44,399 bases of DNA. Source: Geotalea toluenoxydans JCM 15764 (GTDB lineage Bacteria > Desulfobacterota > Desulfuromonadia > Geobacterales > Geobacteraceae). Made by a program: the position numbers and the translations under genes. Position 1 is the first letter of the stretch, and every line of letters begins with the position of its first letter. Of this stretch, positions 18,492 through 28,127 are shown piece after piece. The stretch lies in the NCBI RefSeq assembly GCF_001311985.1, contig NZ_BBCJ01000036.1, positions 1-44,399 of the forward strand, written 5' to 3'. A model generated the notes under the pieces. The model was given only the letters and a program-made list of their open reading frames with translations, had not been told where the DNA came from and did no database searches.

Positions 18492-19804
18492 ATGGCTAAC
18501 GGAGATTATAGTTTCGACACGGTGAAAGTGCGGGGAGGGTATGACCCGAAGGCTCACAACCTTGCGGTTTCGGTACCGATCTATCAGACGGCGTCCTTCG
18601 AGCTGGGGGACACGGAGCGGGTCGAGCGGCTGCTCCGCTTCAAAGAGCTTGGTTTCGTCTACACCCGGCTCGGCAACCCTACCGTGCAAGTGCTGGAGGA
18701 GCGGATCGCTGCACTGGACGGCGGCAGTGCCGCCATTGCGGTAGGGTCGGGGATGGCTGCAGTTACCTATGCCCTGTTCAACGTGGCGGAAGGGGGAGGG
18801 CGAATACTGACCACCCGCAACCTCTACGGCGGTACCGAGGACAGTTTCAAGAAGCTCTTTCCCACCTTCGGCATAGGCATTGACCAGGTTGATAATGCCG
18901 ATGATGTCGATCAGTTTCGCCGGGGGATAAAACCGGAGACCAGGGCCATCTTCGTTGAGAGTATCAGCAACCCCAACGCCACGCTGCTGGATTTGGAGCG
19001 GATCGCTGCCGTGGCCCATGAAAACGGCATCCCGCTCATTGTCGACAATACCTTTGCTACCCCCTATCTCTTCAACCCCCTCAAGCATGGGGCGGATATC
19101 GTTGTATATTCGGCCACCAAGGCCTTGGGGGGGCACGGTAACACCATTGCCGGGGTTATTGTCGAAGGGGGCGCCTTCGACTGGGGGAACGGAAAGTTTC
19201 CCCAGTTTACCAAGCCCCACTACCTTTTGCGGGACGATACCGGTGTGGAGCGCAGTTTCCTGGAGATCACCTCCGAGTTCCCCTTTACCCTCCGGGTTCG
19301 CCTCAACTACCTGGTCTATTTCGGCGCCGTTCTGAGCCCGTTCGATGCCTATCTGATCCTGCAGGGGGTCGAAACCCTGTCGGAGCGGGTCCAGAAGCAG
19401 GTGACCAACACGGAAAAGATCATCCGTTATCTGGAATCGAAGGGCGAGGTTGCTGGATAAAACATCCCTCGGCAAAGGAAAGTCCCTATCGGGCACTGGC
19501 CGATCGATACTTTCCGAAAGGGGCAGGGTCCACCTTCACCTTCGGGTTCAAGGGGGATGAGGCGCAACGTGACGCCTTCATCAATTCTGTGAGGCTGTTC
19601 AGTTATCAGGCCAATGTGGGTGACAGCCGTTCCCTGATCATCAACTCCCCGAAAACCACCCATGGGGAATTGACGCCGGACGAGCTGGCGCTGGCAGATA
19701 TCCCCCCCGAGACCATCCGGCTTTCCCTTGGGCTGGAGGACGCCAACGACTTGATTGCCGATCTTGAGCAGGCCTTTGCCCGGTCTCTCGGCGGGAAGGA
19801 GTGA
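18492..19804 (+). CDS. metY: O-acetylhomoserine sulfhydrylase (MetY), copy 2
   Basis: About 436 residues. LAVSVPIYQTASFELGDTER, PLP lysine in VVYSATKALGGHGNTIAGVI, and the C-terminal RLSLGLEDANDLIADLEQAF. A shift near 19452 (one base missing before TGGATAAAACATCC) joins WIKHPSAKESPYRALADRYF to the rest. It is paralogous to the gene at 7046-8333 but clearly divergent (about half the residues differ in the catalytic region), so the two may take different thiols, for example sulfide and methanethiol. It is the third gene of the nifX-led operon, 3 bases before the D-type nitrogenase-like gene. This pairing of MetY with nitrogenase-like subunits is known from methylthio-alkane reductase loci. Confidence 0.93.
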
Positions 19805-19806
19805 TC

Positions 19807-21289
19807 ATGGCGGTACATCTGAACAATAGTGAAAGCGGCACCAGGGAAAACAGGCTCGGCTCTATCACCGCTTATCACGGGACCCTGCGCGACCTGAACA
19901 CAAAGTCCGGGTGCGGCAGTCTTGGGGACAAGGGGCGCTGCTACAGCCAGGCAAGCCTCTGTAACGCCGCCTGCGCCCTGAGCCAGCTCAGCTTCATAAC
20001 CGACGCCGCGGTGGTGCACCACGCTCCGGCAGGCTGCGCCGTTACCGCCATGCAGGTCAGCAATGCCAAGGATCAACTGGCGGAATCGCTCGGCCTTGAT
20101 AATTCCCGCTCGGGCTATGTCTGCACCGACATGAACGATTCGGACGTCATTTTCGGCGCCACCGAACTTGAAGGACGTGGTGCGGGAGACCTGGAGCCGC
20201 TACAAACCATCAGCCATCTTCATCGGCGCCTCCTGCGTCAGCGGCATCATCGGCGAAGATCTTGAGAGTACGGCTGCCGAACTGATGGAAGAGTTGCCGG
20301 TGCCGGTCGCCCCTGTCCATTGCGAGGGTTTCAAGACCAAGATCTGGGCCTCGGGTTTCGACGGGGCCTATCATGCCATCCTTACCCATATCGTCAAGCC
20401 GCCGCAGAAAAAGACCAATACGGTCAACGTGATCAACTTTTTCGGCAGCGCCCGGAAGCAGATCACAGAGATTTTTGCCAATTTCGGCGTAGAGCCGCTT
20501 TTCCTTACCTCCAACACGACAATCGACCAACTCTCCCGGTTGGGGGAAGCGGCGGCTACCATAAGTACCTGCGGCACCCTGGGGACCTACCTGGGGGCAG
20601 GGCTGGAGGAGAAATATGGCGTCCCCTATGTGAAGTCGTTGCAGCCCCACGGCATCGCCGGGTTCGAGAGCTGGCTGCGGGGACTGGGGGAGGCTCTTGG
20701 GAAAGAGGCGGAAGTGGAAGCTTTTCTGGACAAGGAACGTTCCATTTACCTGCCATGGATCGATGCCATCCGCGCAAAACTCAAAGGGCTTAGGGCGGTG
20801 GTCGGCATGGGGCCCGGCTTCAACTTCAACACCTCCCGTGCCATCCAGGAACTGGGGATCGAGATTGCCCATGCTGCCGCTTGGCATTTCGACAAACAGT
20901 ATGACGATGGCAAGGCGCCGGATGCCTTCACTTACCAGGTGGAGCATTCCCCCACCGACTACAGCCTGTCGGTGAATGATCTGCAGAACCACGAGCTGCT
21001 CAACATCCTCCAGCGGGAAAAGCCGGACATCTTCTTCTCCCGCCATGCCGGCTCCACGGTTTGGGCCATGAAGCTCGGCATTCCGGCCATTTGCGTCTAC
21101 GACGAGTATGCCATCTTCGGCTACCGGGGGTTGTTGAATTTTGCCTCGTCAATCCATGATGTGGTGACCAACCGGAGTTTCACTGACAACCTGGCCGGCC
21201 GGGTGAGGCTCCCGTACACCGACTGGTGGTTCCGGCAGCGCACCGACCATTTTTATTCCAAGGAGAACGTAGATGACGAGAATAATTGA
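19807..21289 (+). CDS. Nitrogenase component-1-like alpha subunit (MarD/NifD-like)
   Basis: About 494 residues, ATG 19807. Counterparts of all three NifD P-cluster cysteines are visible: LCNAACALSQ, HHAPAGCAV and IFIGASCVSGIIGEDLE. The cofactor-binding cysteine of NifD (C275) corresponds to STCGTLGTYLGAGLEEKYGV. The homocitrate/His442 region is altered: AICVYDEYAIFGYRGLLNFA has no histidine where NifD has HSWDYSGPYHG, so this is not a N2-fixing NifD. One frameshift near 20163 is a missing A (GAAGG for GAAAAGG). It overlaps the partner gene at 21273 by 17 bases. Best fit is the catalytic subunit of a nitrogenase-like C-S bond reductase. Confidence 0.87.
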
Positions 21290-22587
21290 CCAGCCAGGTA
21301 TGTCTGTGCCCTGGGGGCGATGCAGACGGTCCAGGGTATTTACCGCGGGGTGCCTATCCTGCATGCCGGCCCTGGCTGCGCAGGGAAGCTGGCAGCGGGA
21401 ATTGCCGGAAACAACGGCGATTCCGGCTACATCTCGCCTCAAGTATATCCCTGCACAAACGTATCCGAGACGGAGATCGTCTTCGGCGGCGAGGAGAATC
21501 TGCGGCAGACCATTGACAACGCGCTGAAAGTAATCGATGGCGATTTCTTTATCGTCCTGTCCGGCTGCACCACCGAGATCGTCGGCGATGATATCGCCAC
21601 CGTGACCCGCGAGTTCGGCGATCGGGACAAGCCGGTCATTTTTGTGGAAACGGCCGGTTTCAAGGGAACCAACCTGGAAGGGCACGAGTGGGTAATCGAC
21701 GCCATTATTGAGCAGTATCTGGCTAAAAAGCCGCCAGTCGAGAAGGTGAAGGGGCTGGTCAATATCTGGGGGCCGGTTCCTTCCTACGATCCTTTCTGGG
21801 TAGGAAACATCAGGGAACTGGAAGCGCTGGTTGCGGAACTGGGACTGACGCCCAACATCATTTTCGGTGAGTATCGAGGGATTGCCGAGATAGACAGGAT
21901 TCCGGCGGCGGAATACAATCTTCTCGTGGCGCCGTGGGTCGGACTGAAGAACGTGAAGTCACTTCAAGAGAAATTCGGGACGCCGTACCTGCATTACCCG
22001 ACCCTGCCCATCGGCGCCTTCGAAACCAGCAGGTTCCTGCGGGCAGTCGGTAAACTCGCTGGTGTGGATCCGTCGAAGGTCGAGGGGGTCATCGGCAGGC
22101 ACGAGAGGGAATACTACTACCATATTGAACGAACCTCGGACGTCTTCCTGGAGAACCGCACCATGTCTCGTCGCTTTTCCACGGTGACCAACGCGGCCGA
22201 TGCCCTGGCAATCTCCCGGTTCCTGGTGAACGACTTCGGTTGGTGCCGGACCGGCAGTACATCACCGACGGTACCCCGGCAGAGCATCGCGACGCTATTA
22301 TCCAGCTGTTCAAGGAATTTCAGTACGGGATCGAGGCCGAGGTTGTCTTCTCGACGGACGGCTACCAGATCCACAACGATATCAGGAACAACGACTACTT
22401 CGGAGCGCCGCTCATCATCGGCAGCATCTATGAGAAGAAACTGGCCGAGGAATTAAACGGCAATTTTCTGGCGGTGTCGGTGCCGTTCAAAGAACGGCTG
22501 GTCCTGAGCAGTTCCTACGTGGGGTACCGCGGCGGCTTGAAATTGCTGGAAGATATCTATACCTATGTGCTCAAGCAATTCAATTGA
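21273..22587 (+). CDS. Nitrogenase component-1-like beta subunit (MarK/NifK-like)
   Basis: About 438 residues. The ATG at 21273 has AAGGAG seven bases upstream and overlaps the alpha gene. A missing C near 21297 (CAGCCAGG for CAGCCCAGG) restores RYVCALGAMQTVQGIYRGVP; a second shift near 22240 joins VPDRQYITDGTPAEHRDAII. P-cluster cysteines appear in VCALGAMQ, HAGPGC and VLSGCTTEIVGDDI. It ends like the solitary subunit at 10633. With 19807-21289 it would form an alpha2beta2 component 1. A terminator follows 45 bases downstream, so no NifH (electron donor) or NifB (cofactor synthase) is in this operon. Confidence 0.87.
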
Positions 22588-22631
22588 GGTGTGGAAACAC
22601 CGCTTGCAGCTGCATGCTGACCTGAAAACGG

Positions 22632-22661
22632 AGGCCATGGACTTTTCCCATGGTCTTTTTC
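22632..22661 (+). terminator. Intrinsic terminator of the nitrogenase-like operon
   Basis: GGCCATGG - ACTTTT - CCATGGTC followed by TTTTT, an 8-bp stem with one G-T pair, 45 bases after the stop at 22587. It closes the operon that begins at 16749. Confidence 0.75.
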
Positions 22662-22758
22662 ATTTAAAAGGCCGGCACGGTATCGGGTTGGATGGGGAAA
22701 TGGATGATTGTGTTTGTCTGAGCGTGGAAACATCTTGATGACTTAGAAAGTGCAGAAC

Positions 22759-23283
22759 ATGATCAACAGGGTTTCGATTAATGAGGGAGTGTCAGCCCAT
22801 CTGGATGCCTGTCTTGCCATGGTACGCGATTCGGACCTGGGCCGGAATTATTTTCAAGATGAGGGACGACTTACCGGAATCATCGGTGAGGGGCTACTCA
22901 AAGGGGAGATACGGATAGCCTGCACCGCCGAAAATCCCTGTGCCGGATTTATCTGGTTTACCGGCGCCGGCATGTTTTACGGCTTTCCCTATATCAAGCT
23001 TCTTGCCGTTAATCCCGCCTGCCGTTCAGATGGCATCGGCTCTTTTTTACTTCAGTATGTGGAGGACCTCCTCCGGCAGCGGCAAGCCCGAAAGGTATTC
23101 TTGACGGTGGCAGAATTCAACCTGCGGGCGAAACGTTTGTATGAAAGGTTAGGCTATGGAGAAGTGGCGCTCATTTCCGATCTCTATATCGCCGGATATG
23201 CCGAACATGTGATGATGAAACAACTGGATGAGGTCCCTCGGCCAAAGGATCTTCTCTCGGAGGTAGGACATGCCATTGCATAA
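22759..23283 (+). CDS. GNAT-family acetyltransferase
   Basis: 174 residues from ATG 22759. The acetyl-CoA loop is seen as LAVNPACRSDGIGSFLLQYV (an R/Q-x-x-G-x-G/A variant, here CRSDGIG), preceded by the strand GFPYIKLLAV and followed by ARKVFLTVAEFNLRAKRLYERLGY, the usual motif B region. The acceptor is unknown. It follows the nitrogenase-like operon after a terminator and is probably expressed separately. Intact. Confidence 0.85.
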   Translation: MINRVSINEGVSAHLDACLAMVRDSDLGRNYFQDEGRLTGIIGEGLLKGEIRIACTAENPCAGFIWFTGAGMFYGFPYIKLLAVNPACRSDGIGSFLLQYVEDLLRQRQARKVFLTVAEFNLRAKRLYERLGYGEVALISDLYIAGYAEHVMMKQLDEVPRPKDLLSEVGHAIA

Positions 23284-23289
23284 TCTGAA

Positions 23290-23448
23290 ATGTACGGCGC
23301 CTTTTTGTGCTATGATTTGGACTCGAAGGAGAGACCGAAACCAGACCCCGACGGCATCCTGAAACTTGCTGTTCTCTGGGATTCACCGCCTGAAGGTCTG
23401 GTCATGGTGGGGGATTACCAGTTGGCTGAAGAGTTCCAGGGGGACTGA
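23290..23448 (+). pseudogene. Fragment of a HAD-superfamily phosphatase
   Basis: A 52-codon ORF: FLCYDLDSKERPKPDPDGIL and LVMVGDYQLAEEF. KPDP and VMVGDY are HAD motifs III and IV as found in phosphoglycolate-phosphatase-like enzymes, but the nucleophile motif DxDxT and about 150 residues are missing and the end is truncated. It begins 7 bases after the GNAT stop. A gene remnant, not an intact enzyme. Confidence 0.6.
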
Positions 23449-23452
23449 AAAG

Positions 23453-24071
23453 ATGTTCGAGATTCACAACTATATCGGCTTTATCACAGCCATTCTCCTC
23501 TTTCAGCTGGTTCCCGGCCCCGGAACTGTGGCTATTCTCAATGCAACTGCACGCAGTGGCCGGCGTGGCGGCATGGGTGCGGTTCTTGGTACATTAGCCG
23601 GCGATCTGGTTTATATGGTGGCTGCGGTTTCGGGATTGGCGGCCTTATTGACGGCCAGTCCTGTGCTCTTCTCGGTGGTACGCCTGGCAGGTATTGCGTA
23701 TCTATGCCGCTTTGGCTGGACACTTCTACGTTCCACCACAACCAGCAATGTTCAGGAGACCTGTTCCGTGCCAGTGTACGGCGCTCCTTTCATCAGCCTT
23801 TGTCGTCGGACTCACCAATCCAAAGGTCATTGTCTTTTTCATGTCCTTTTTCCCACTCTTTATGACCTCAACAACCAGGCCGGTGACCCTGGTGATCATG
23901 ATGGTCCATGTCAGTGCGCTCTGCCTTGTATATCAGACGTTGCTCGTTCTGGTCGGCGATCAGGTGGCTAAACGCCTTTCGCCCATGCCGCAGGTTCGGC
24001 TTCATGCCACACGCCTGGCAGGGGCGGCTTTGATCGTCTTCGGTATCAAATTGGCCCTGGAGTCCGATTGA
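23453..24071 (+). CDS. LysE/RhtB-family amino-acid exporter, one frameshift
   Basis: About 206 residues. FITAILLFQLVPGPGTVAIL and ARSGRRGGMGAVLGTLAGDL are the characteristic first helices and loop of LysE/RhtB exporters. A frameshift near 23783 (GGCGCTCC short by one or two bases) joins LSSAFVVGLTNPKVIVFFMS and four further helices, ending ALIVFGIKLALESD. It would export an amino acid or a thiol derivative such as cysteine or homoserine; the substrate is not readable. Overlaps the next gene by 4 bases. Confidence 0.85.
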
Positions 24072-24405
24072 AAAGCCCCAACAGCTATCGCCATATTTAC
24101 AGTATTGTGTCCTGCATCCCCAAGGGGCGCGTGGCAACCTACGGACAGATTGCACAGCTGGCAGGGATACCGGGAGGCGCGAGGCTTGTGGGATACGCAT
24201 TGAGTATCCTTGCTGACAGGTCAATTCCGTGGCACCGCGTCGTCAATGCCAGGGGGGCAATCAGCCACGCTCAGGCAGTGTTACTGCAGGTGACGTTCAG
24301 AGGCTTCGTCTTGAGGCGGAAGGGGTGCAGTTCGACAGGCAAGGTCGAATCGTACTTTCCAGGTATCAGTGGCGGCAACAACACGGAGCCAGACAAATTG
24401 CTTGA
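24068..24405 (+). CDS. Alkyltransferase-like protein (ATL), Trp in place of the reactive Cys
   Basis: About 112 residues from a TTG at 24068 overlapping the lysE stop. KGRVATYGQIAQLAGIPGGA and ARLVGYAL form the DNA-binding helix-turn-helix of O6-alkylguanine-DNA alkyltransferases. The active-site motif PCHRV is PWHRVV here, so it cannot accept the alkyl group itself; such ATL proteins flag O6-alkylguanine for nucleotide excision repair. A shift near 24290 restores DVQRLRLEAEGVQFDRQGRI and the stop at 24403-24405. A fitting gene beside methyl-transfer chemistry, though the link is speculative. Confidence 0.82.
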
Positions 24406-24489
24406 TAGAAGCCTTCTTAACATCATTCAACCTCTCTCCGCAGGGTTAACTCCGTGGGGAACGTAACCATGAAGCACAAAAGGACAAGC

Positions 24490-25666
24490 ATGAGCACACT
24501 ACACTTTGATTTCGACAGGGTCATCGACCGCCGCCATACCGGCAGCGAAAAATGGGACAGGTACGCAGGACGGGACATCATTCCCCTCTGGGTTGCAGAT
24601 ATGGATTTCCGCTCGCCACCGGCGGTGATCGAGGCACTGCACGAGCGGGTCGAGCATGGTATTTTCGGCTATACCCATCCCCCGGCAGAGTTGGTTGAGG
24701 CCGTACAGGCATCGCTACTGGCCGACTACGACTGGGCGGTGGAGGCAGAATGGATCGTCTGGCTGCCGGGGCTGGTTTGCGGGCTCAATGTGCTCAGTCT
24801 TGCCGTTGGCGAACCGGGTGACCAGGTAATTACCTTCATACCGGTTTATCCGCCATTCATGTCTGCTCCCGGGCTCACCGGACGGACACTGGTCAAGGTT
24901 CCCCTCAAGCTGGAAGATGATCGCTGGCAGATGGATCTGCCTGGCTTGGAACTGGCCATAACTCCGCGTACCAGATTATTGCTCCTCTGTTCGCCACACA
25001 ACCCGGTGGGACGTTCCTGGTCCAGGGAGGAACTGGCGGCAATTGCCCAGGTGGCTAAACGTCACAATCTCATCATCGGTTCCGATGACATCCACGCCGG
25101 GCTGGTGCTGGATGAGGACAAACGGCATATCCCCATCGCCACCCTGTCTCCGGAAACGGCACGGCGCACCATTACCCTGCTGGCGCCGAGCAAAACCTAC
25201 AACATTCCAGGTCTCGGTTGTTCCTTTGCCGTCATCTCCGATCCAGGTTTGCGCCGCGCCTTCCGCAGCGCCAAGGGCCGCATTGTCCCCCATGTGAACA
25301 CCCTGGGCTATACGGCGGCGCTGGCCGCCTACCGCCATGGGGAAGAATGGCGCCAGCAGCTGCTGGATTACCTGCGAGGCAACCGGATCTGCTTACCACA
25401 GAGATAAATTCCATGCCCGGCCTGACCATGACCCATGTGGAAGCCACCTATCTTGCCTGGATAGATGCACGTGGAACTGGCATAGAGGACCCGGCCGCGT
25501 TCTTTGAAGAGGCGGGGGTAGGTCTCTCCGATGGCGCCGATTTTGGCGCCCCCGGTTTTGTCAGGCTCAATTTCGGCTGCAGCAGAACTCTGCTGCTGGA
25601 GCTCTGGGCCGGATGCGTCAGGCCTTGTCGCAAGATGTGTCATCAAGAAGTAAAATCGTGAGGTAA
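24490..25666 (+). CDS. patB: PatB/MalY-type cystathionine beta-lyase (C-S lyase)
   Basis: A PLP aminotransferase-fold enzyme that cleaves C-S bonds of cystathionine or S-alkyl cysteines to thiol, pyruvate and ammonia. About 392 residues from ATG 24490 (other ATGs at 24454 and 24469). Motifs: IPLWVADMDFRSPPAVIEAL, CSPHNPVGRSWSREELAAIA, GSDDIHAGLVLD and the PLP lysine in LLAPSKTYNIPGLGCSFA. Shifts near 25385 and 25605 join MTHVEATYLAWIDARGTGIE and the end LGRMRQALSQ, stop 25664-25666. It sits beside the LysE exporter and upstream of the desulfurase-SelD gene, again in a sulfur context. Confidence 0.9.
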
Positions 25667-25763
25667 ACAACAGGTGCCGTGGCTGCTGTCTGCCTCTTCT
25701 CCTGCTGCTGATTGATAAATCCGATCAATATTCAGATTAGTATTGATAATATCAATATAATGC

Positions 25764-25819
25764 TTGCAAGATAGGTTTGTAGCTGCTATAAAACTATCAA
25801 ATCGATAGATTAACGGAGG
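25764..25819 (+). promoter_or_regulatory. Promoter, candidate operator and RBS of the desulfurase-SelD gene
   Basis: -35 TTGCAA (25764-25769), 17-base spacer, -10 TATAAA (25787-25792), then the inverted repeat CTATC-AAATC-GATAG (25794-25808) over the start of transcription and GGAGG at 25815-25819. Further upstream is ATTGATA-A-TATCAAT (25743-25757). The CTAT/ATAG half-sites resemble those after three other sulfur-gene promoters in the window. Confidence 0.65.
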
Positions 25820-25825
25820 CGCTCA

Positions 25826-28022
25826 ATGGAACCCATTTATCTTGATTACAACGCCACCACCCCCGTGGACCCATTGGTGGTCGAGGAACTCTTGCCCTAC
25901 CTTCGGGAGGGGTTCGGCAATCCCTCCAGCAGCCACCCCTATGGCAAAAAGGCGAAGGAGGGGGTCGAGACGGCCAGGAAACGGGTTGCCGGGCTTTTGG
26001 GCTGCGATCCCGCCGAGATTGTTTTTACCAGCGGCGGCACCGAGGCCAACAATCAGGCATTGATCGGCACTGCCATGGCCAACAGGGAAAAGGGAAACCA
26101 CATCATCACCACTGCCATCGAACATCCGGCAGTGCTTAATCCCTTACGCTGGCTGGAAGGGCAGGGCTTTGCCGTCACCTACCTGCCGGTGGACGGGTAC
26201 GGCCTTGTTGATCCGCAAGCGGTTCGGCAGGCAATTAACAACAAGACCATCCTCATCAGCGTCATGCACGCCAACAATGAAGTGGGAACCATCCAGCCGC
26301 TGGCCGAGATCGGCGCCATTGCCCGTGAGCACGACATCCTGCTGCACACGGATGCAGCCCAGTCGGTGGGGAAGATACCTACCAGGGTGGACGAGCTGCG
26401 GGTCGATCTCCTTTCCATTGCCGGTCACAAGCTCTATGCCCCAAGGGGATAGGGGCGCTGTATGTGAGGCGGGGGGTGAAGATCGATTCCTATCTTCATG
26501 GAGCCGGGCATGAAGGCGGTCGCCGCGCCGGTACCGAAAATGTTCCTTACATGGCTGCCCTGGGCAAAGCTGCGGAACTGGCTGCCGAGCACCTGGCAAC
26601 GGAGAGCGAACGCATCCTATCCTTGCGTGAGCGGTTCCATGGACGGCTCGAAGAACTGGTGGGCGATGTGCTTCTCAACGGGCACCCCACCTCCCGCCTT
26701 CCCAATACCCTCAATGTCAGCTTTGCCGGGGTAAATGGCGCCGATCTTCTGGCCCGTACCCCCGAAATTGCCGCTTCCACCGGTTCCGCCTGCCATGACG
26801 GCAGCTGCGAACTGTCCGGGGTCTCAAGGCCATGGGCCTTTCGCCGGAACAGGGATTCGGCGCCGTCCGCTTCAGTCTGGGACGTCTCACTACTATCGAA
26901 GAGCTGGACCGGGCGGCGGAGATAGTTGCCGCGAGGGTAAAGGAACTGCGGGGCATTCGCGGCGGGGTCTCCCACAACCATGTCCAGACCGGCCTTTCGG
27001 CCCTTGCCTCTTGCGCCGGCTGAGCGGCAAAACTCAGTCCTCAGGACCTGGCTCACGTGCTGAGTCAGCTACCCAGCAGCACCGATCCCAATGTGCTTAT
27101 CGGCACCAAAACCGCCGATGATGCCGCCGTTTATCGGCTGAGCGACACCCTGGCCATTGTTGAAACTGTCGATTACTTTACGCCGGTGGTGGACGATCCC
27201 TACACCTTCGGCCAGATCACCGCCGCCAATTCCCTTTCCGACATCTACGCCATGGGGGCAACGCCGCTCTTTGCCCTCAATATCGCCGGTTTTCCGTCTG
27301 ACACGCTGCCCCTGGATGTCCTGGCGAAGATCCTCCAGGGAGGGGCGGACAAAGCAGCGGAGGCCGGCATCAGCATCATCGGCGGCCACACCATCAAGGA
27401 TGCGGAGCCAAAGTACGGTATGGCGGTTACCGGCGTGATCCACCCGGACAAGGTTATCAGCAATGCCGGCGCCAGACCCGGGGACCGCCTTATCCTCACC
27501 AAACCCCTCGGCATCGGCATCATTACCACGGCCATGAAGCAGGGCAAGGTTTCGGCTGCTACCATCGCCGCGGCAACAGAGATAATGGCAACCCTGAACA
27601 AGGGGGCGGCAGAGGCAATGGCAACGGTTGATGCCCACGCCTGCACCGATGTTACCGGCTTCGGCTTTCTCGGCCATCTCTCGGAAATGGTGCGGGGAAG
27701 CGGCGTTGGCGCCGTGATCAACCTGGCACAAGTGCCGGTGCTGGAGGAGACCTGGTCCTTGGTGCGGCAGGGACTTGCACCAGGGGGGAGCAGACGTAAT
27801 CTGGAGTTTCTTCGGGAACGGCTGTTGCCGGGAGCTGGGGTGAACGAAGAAGCCCTGCTGGTGCTGGCAGATGCCCAGACTTCGGGCGGGTTGCTTATCG
27901 CCGTATCCGCTGCCGATGCCGAGCGCCTGAAGGAAGAACTGGCAAGGCGGAATGTGCCGGTGGTGGCGGAAGTCGGAGAGATAATCGATGACCCGGACAG
28001 CCGGATCAGGATCGAAGCGTGA
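25826..28022 (+). CDS. selD: Cysteine desulfurase-selenophosphate synthetase fusion with selenocysteine
   Basis: Residues 1 to ~375 are a NifS/IscS-type PLP desulfurase: MEPIYLDYNATTPVDPLVVE, PLP lysine in LLSIAGHKLYAPRG, catalytic cysteine in ASTGSACHDGSCELS. Shifts occur near 26443 (a missing C, GCCCCAAGG) and 26825. The third segment (KAMGLSPEQGFGAVRFSLGR) runs on without a stop through KELRGIRGGVSHNHVQTG into SALASCAG-TGA-AAKLSPQDLAHVL, the start of SelD. The TGA (27021-27023) aligns with Cys17 of E. coli SelD, a site commonly Sec. No start codon suits a separate SelD. The SelD part then reads SSTDPNVLIGTKTADDAAVY with ATP-binding glycines and ends EVGEIIDDPDSRIRIEA. The fusion would deliver selenium from selenocysteine/cysteine straight to selenophosphate synthesis. 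NifS-SelD fusions have been noted in Geobacter relatives. Confidence 0.9.
27021..27065 (+). promoter_or_regulatory. SECIS-like structure after the SelD TGA
   Basis: After TGA 27021-27023: GTCC-TCA-GGAC (27037-27047), loop 18-20 bases downstream, nested inside ACTCAG (27032-27037) / CTGAGT (27060-27065), which share one base with the inner stem. The spacing matches the other two TGA hairpins, but the stem is weaker. The homology argument for Sec here is much stronger than the hairpin. Confidence 0.5.
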
Positions 28023-28032
28023 AAAAACCTGG

Positions 28033-28100
28033 TTAGCCACCAATGACACGAATTTACACGAATTTTTGTACCAATTTATTGCTGCGAGATTCGTGGCTAA
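28033..28100. repeat. Dispersed CACGAAT inverted repeat, copy 1
   Basis: TTAGCCACCAATGACACGAA ... ATTCGTGGCTAA, with internal repeats of ACACGAATTT. It begins 11 bases after the SelD stop. A second copy is at 43492-43580, also directly after a cysteine desulfurase gene. The element type is common in deltaproteobacterial genomes and has no coding potential. Confidence 0.7.
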
Positions 28101-28127
28101 AGGCTCTTGCCAGATGAAGGGTTTGCT

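Noticed and set aside
10633..22587. A true N2-fixing nitrogenase
   Set aside because: The D-like subunit lacks a histidine at the FeMo-co region and no nifH, nifB, nifE or nifN is present; MetY linkage points to sulfur chemistry.
27057..28022. SelD as a separate gene starting at GTG 27057
   Set aside because: This would remove the conserved CAGU/AAKL segment. The upstream frame is continuous with the desulfurase except for the TGA at the Sec position.
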